From the NCBI GenBank assembly GCA_902767235.1, contig CACXGR010000232.1, positions 1 through 5,782 on the forward strand: DNA of 5,782 bases, written 5' to 3'. This document shows, piece after piece, positions 5,289 to 5,782 of this stretch. The position numbers and the translations under genes were made by a program. Source of the stretch: an uncultured Lachnospiraceae bacterium. GTDB lineage: Bacteria; Bacillota; Clostridia; Lachnospirales; Lachnospiraceae. Under the pieces are notes generated by a model. That model was not told the origin of the DNA and did no database searches. It worked only from the letters and a program-made list of their open reading frames with translations. Numbering within the stretch: position 1 is the first letter of the stretch; every line of letters starts with the position of its first letter.

Positions 5289-5782
5289 ATGGCAGAAAAA
5301 GGATCCTTATCCATTAACAGCGAGAACATGTTCCCGATCATCAAGAAGTGGCTCTACAGTGACCATGATATCTTCTACAGAGAGATGATCTCCAACGGAT
5401 GCGACGCCATCACGAAGCTCAAGAAGCTCGACATGATGGGTGATTTCCAGCTCCCGGACGACTACAAGGCGAGGATCGACGTCGTTGTCAGCCCCCAGGA
5501 CAAGACGATCAGTATCTCCGACAACGGCATCGGCATGACGGCCGATGAGGTCAAGGAGTACATCAACAACATCGCTTTCTCGGGCGCAGAGGCTTTCCTC
5601 GAGAAATACAAGGACAAGGCGACAGATGACCAGATCATCGGCCACTTCGGACTGGGCTTCTACAGCGCGTTCATGGTCGCTGAGAAAGTTACGATCGATA
5701 CACTTTCCTATCAGGAGGGCGCAGAGCCGGTCTACTGGGAGTGCGACGGCAGCAGCAGCTATTCGATGGACCGCGGCAGCAG
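5289..5782 (+). CDS. htpG: HtpG, bacterial Hsp90 chaperone (3' end beyond window)
   Basis: The first 164 codons of a cytoplasmic ATP-driven chaperone that remodels and protects client proteins are present; a full HtpG is usually over 600 residues, so only the N-terminal ATPase domain is seen. GHKL-family nucleotide-binding motifs are intact: E32 (general base) and N36 (Mg2+ ligand) in 'REMISNGCDA', 'DNGIGM' with D78 (adenine contact), and 'GHFGLGFYSAFMV' (118-130, ATP lid). The helix usually written 'SNASDA' or 'SNSSDA' here reads 'SNGCDA', placing a Cys at 38 close to the ATP pocket. 'LYSDHDIFYREM' also differs from the commoner 'LYS-x-KEIFLREL'. I recognise these variants from clostridial (Lachnospiraceae) HtpG. 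The gene has its own promoter and a CIRCE operator, so it is predicted to be a separate, HrcA-repressed unit. The reading frame runs off the right edge without a stop. Confidence 0.97.
   Translation, partial: MAEKGSLSINSENMFPIIKKWLYSDHDIFYREMISNGCDAITKLKKLDMMGDFQLPDDYKARIDVVVSPQDKTISISDNGIGMTADEVKEYINNIAFSGAEAFLEKYKDKATDDQIIGHFGLGFYSAFMVAEKVTIDTLSYQEGAEPVYWECDGSSSYSMDRGS

Noticed and set aside
5307..5645. A minus-strand open frame of 112 codons inside htpG.
   Set aside because: It is in register with htpG, whose motifs are intact; no independent coding evidence exists.
1..5782. Search for mobile elements, CRISPR repeats, tRNA/rRNA and phage or defence genes.
   Set aside because: No transposase, integrase, repeat array, inverted terminal repeats or RNA-gene signatures are visible, and gene style is uniform throughout.

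Overview
The window reads as chromosomal DNA from a Gram-positive clostridium, most likely the family Lachnospiraceae. The signs are AGGAG-type ribosome binding sites, a sigma-A-like promoter, a perfect CIRCE operator (the HrcA system), a lipoprotein signal peptide, and protein signatures I recognise from that family. These include the HtpG N-terminus with 'SDHDIFYREMISNGCDA' and a Cys-rich FAD oxidoreductase of the COG2509 type. The coding DNA is moderately G+C-rich with G/C-ending codons. The genus cannot be told from the sequence.

All six genes lie on the + strand. From left to right they are: a TraX-family membrane protein cut at its 5' end (2-733); a beta-CASP metallo-beta-lactamase-fold RNase-like protein (798-2402); dihydrofolate reductase folA (2455-2946); a FAD-dependent oxidoreductase whose ATG overlaps the folA stop by one base (2946-4346); a lipoprotein resembling the N-terminal chaperone part of SurA/PrsA foldases (4407-5093); and htpG (Hsp90), starting at 5289 and cut by the right edge.

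The first five genes are separated by 64, 52, -1 and 60 bases with no convincing terminator, so they could form one read-through operon. They do not form an obvious pathway: RNA processing, folate reduction, an uncharacterised redox flavoprotein and an envelope lipoprotein sit together.

The most informative non-coding stretch is the AT-rich 195 bases between the lipoprotein and htpG (5094-5288). In order it holds a 12-base perfect palindrome, a perfect CIRCE operator, a good -35/-10 pair with 17-base spacing, a leader hairpin and a strong ribosome binding site. This predicts that htpG is controlled by the HrcA repressor, unlike Bacillus subtilis htpG. CIRCE lies just upstream of the best -35 rather than in the transcript leader, and the T-rich run after it means it might also end transcription from upstream.

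I found no mobile element, CRISPR array, tRNA or rRNA. Apart from the htpG control region and some family-level oddities, this is ordinary core-genome sequence, and I see no evidence for a wholly new system.
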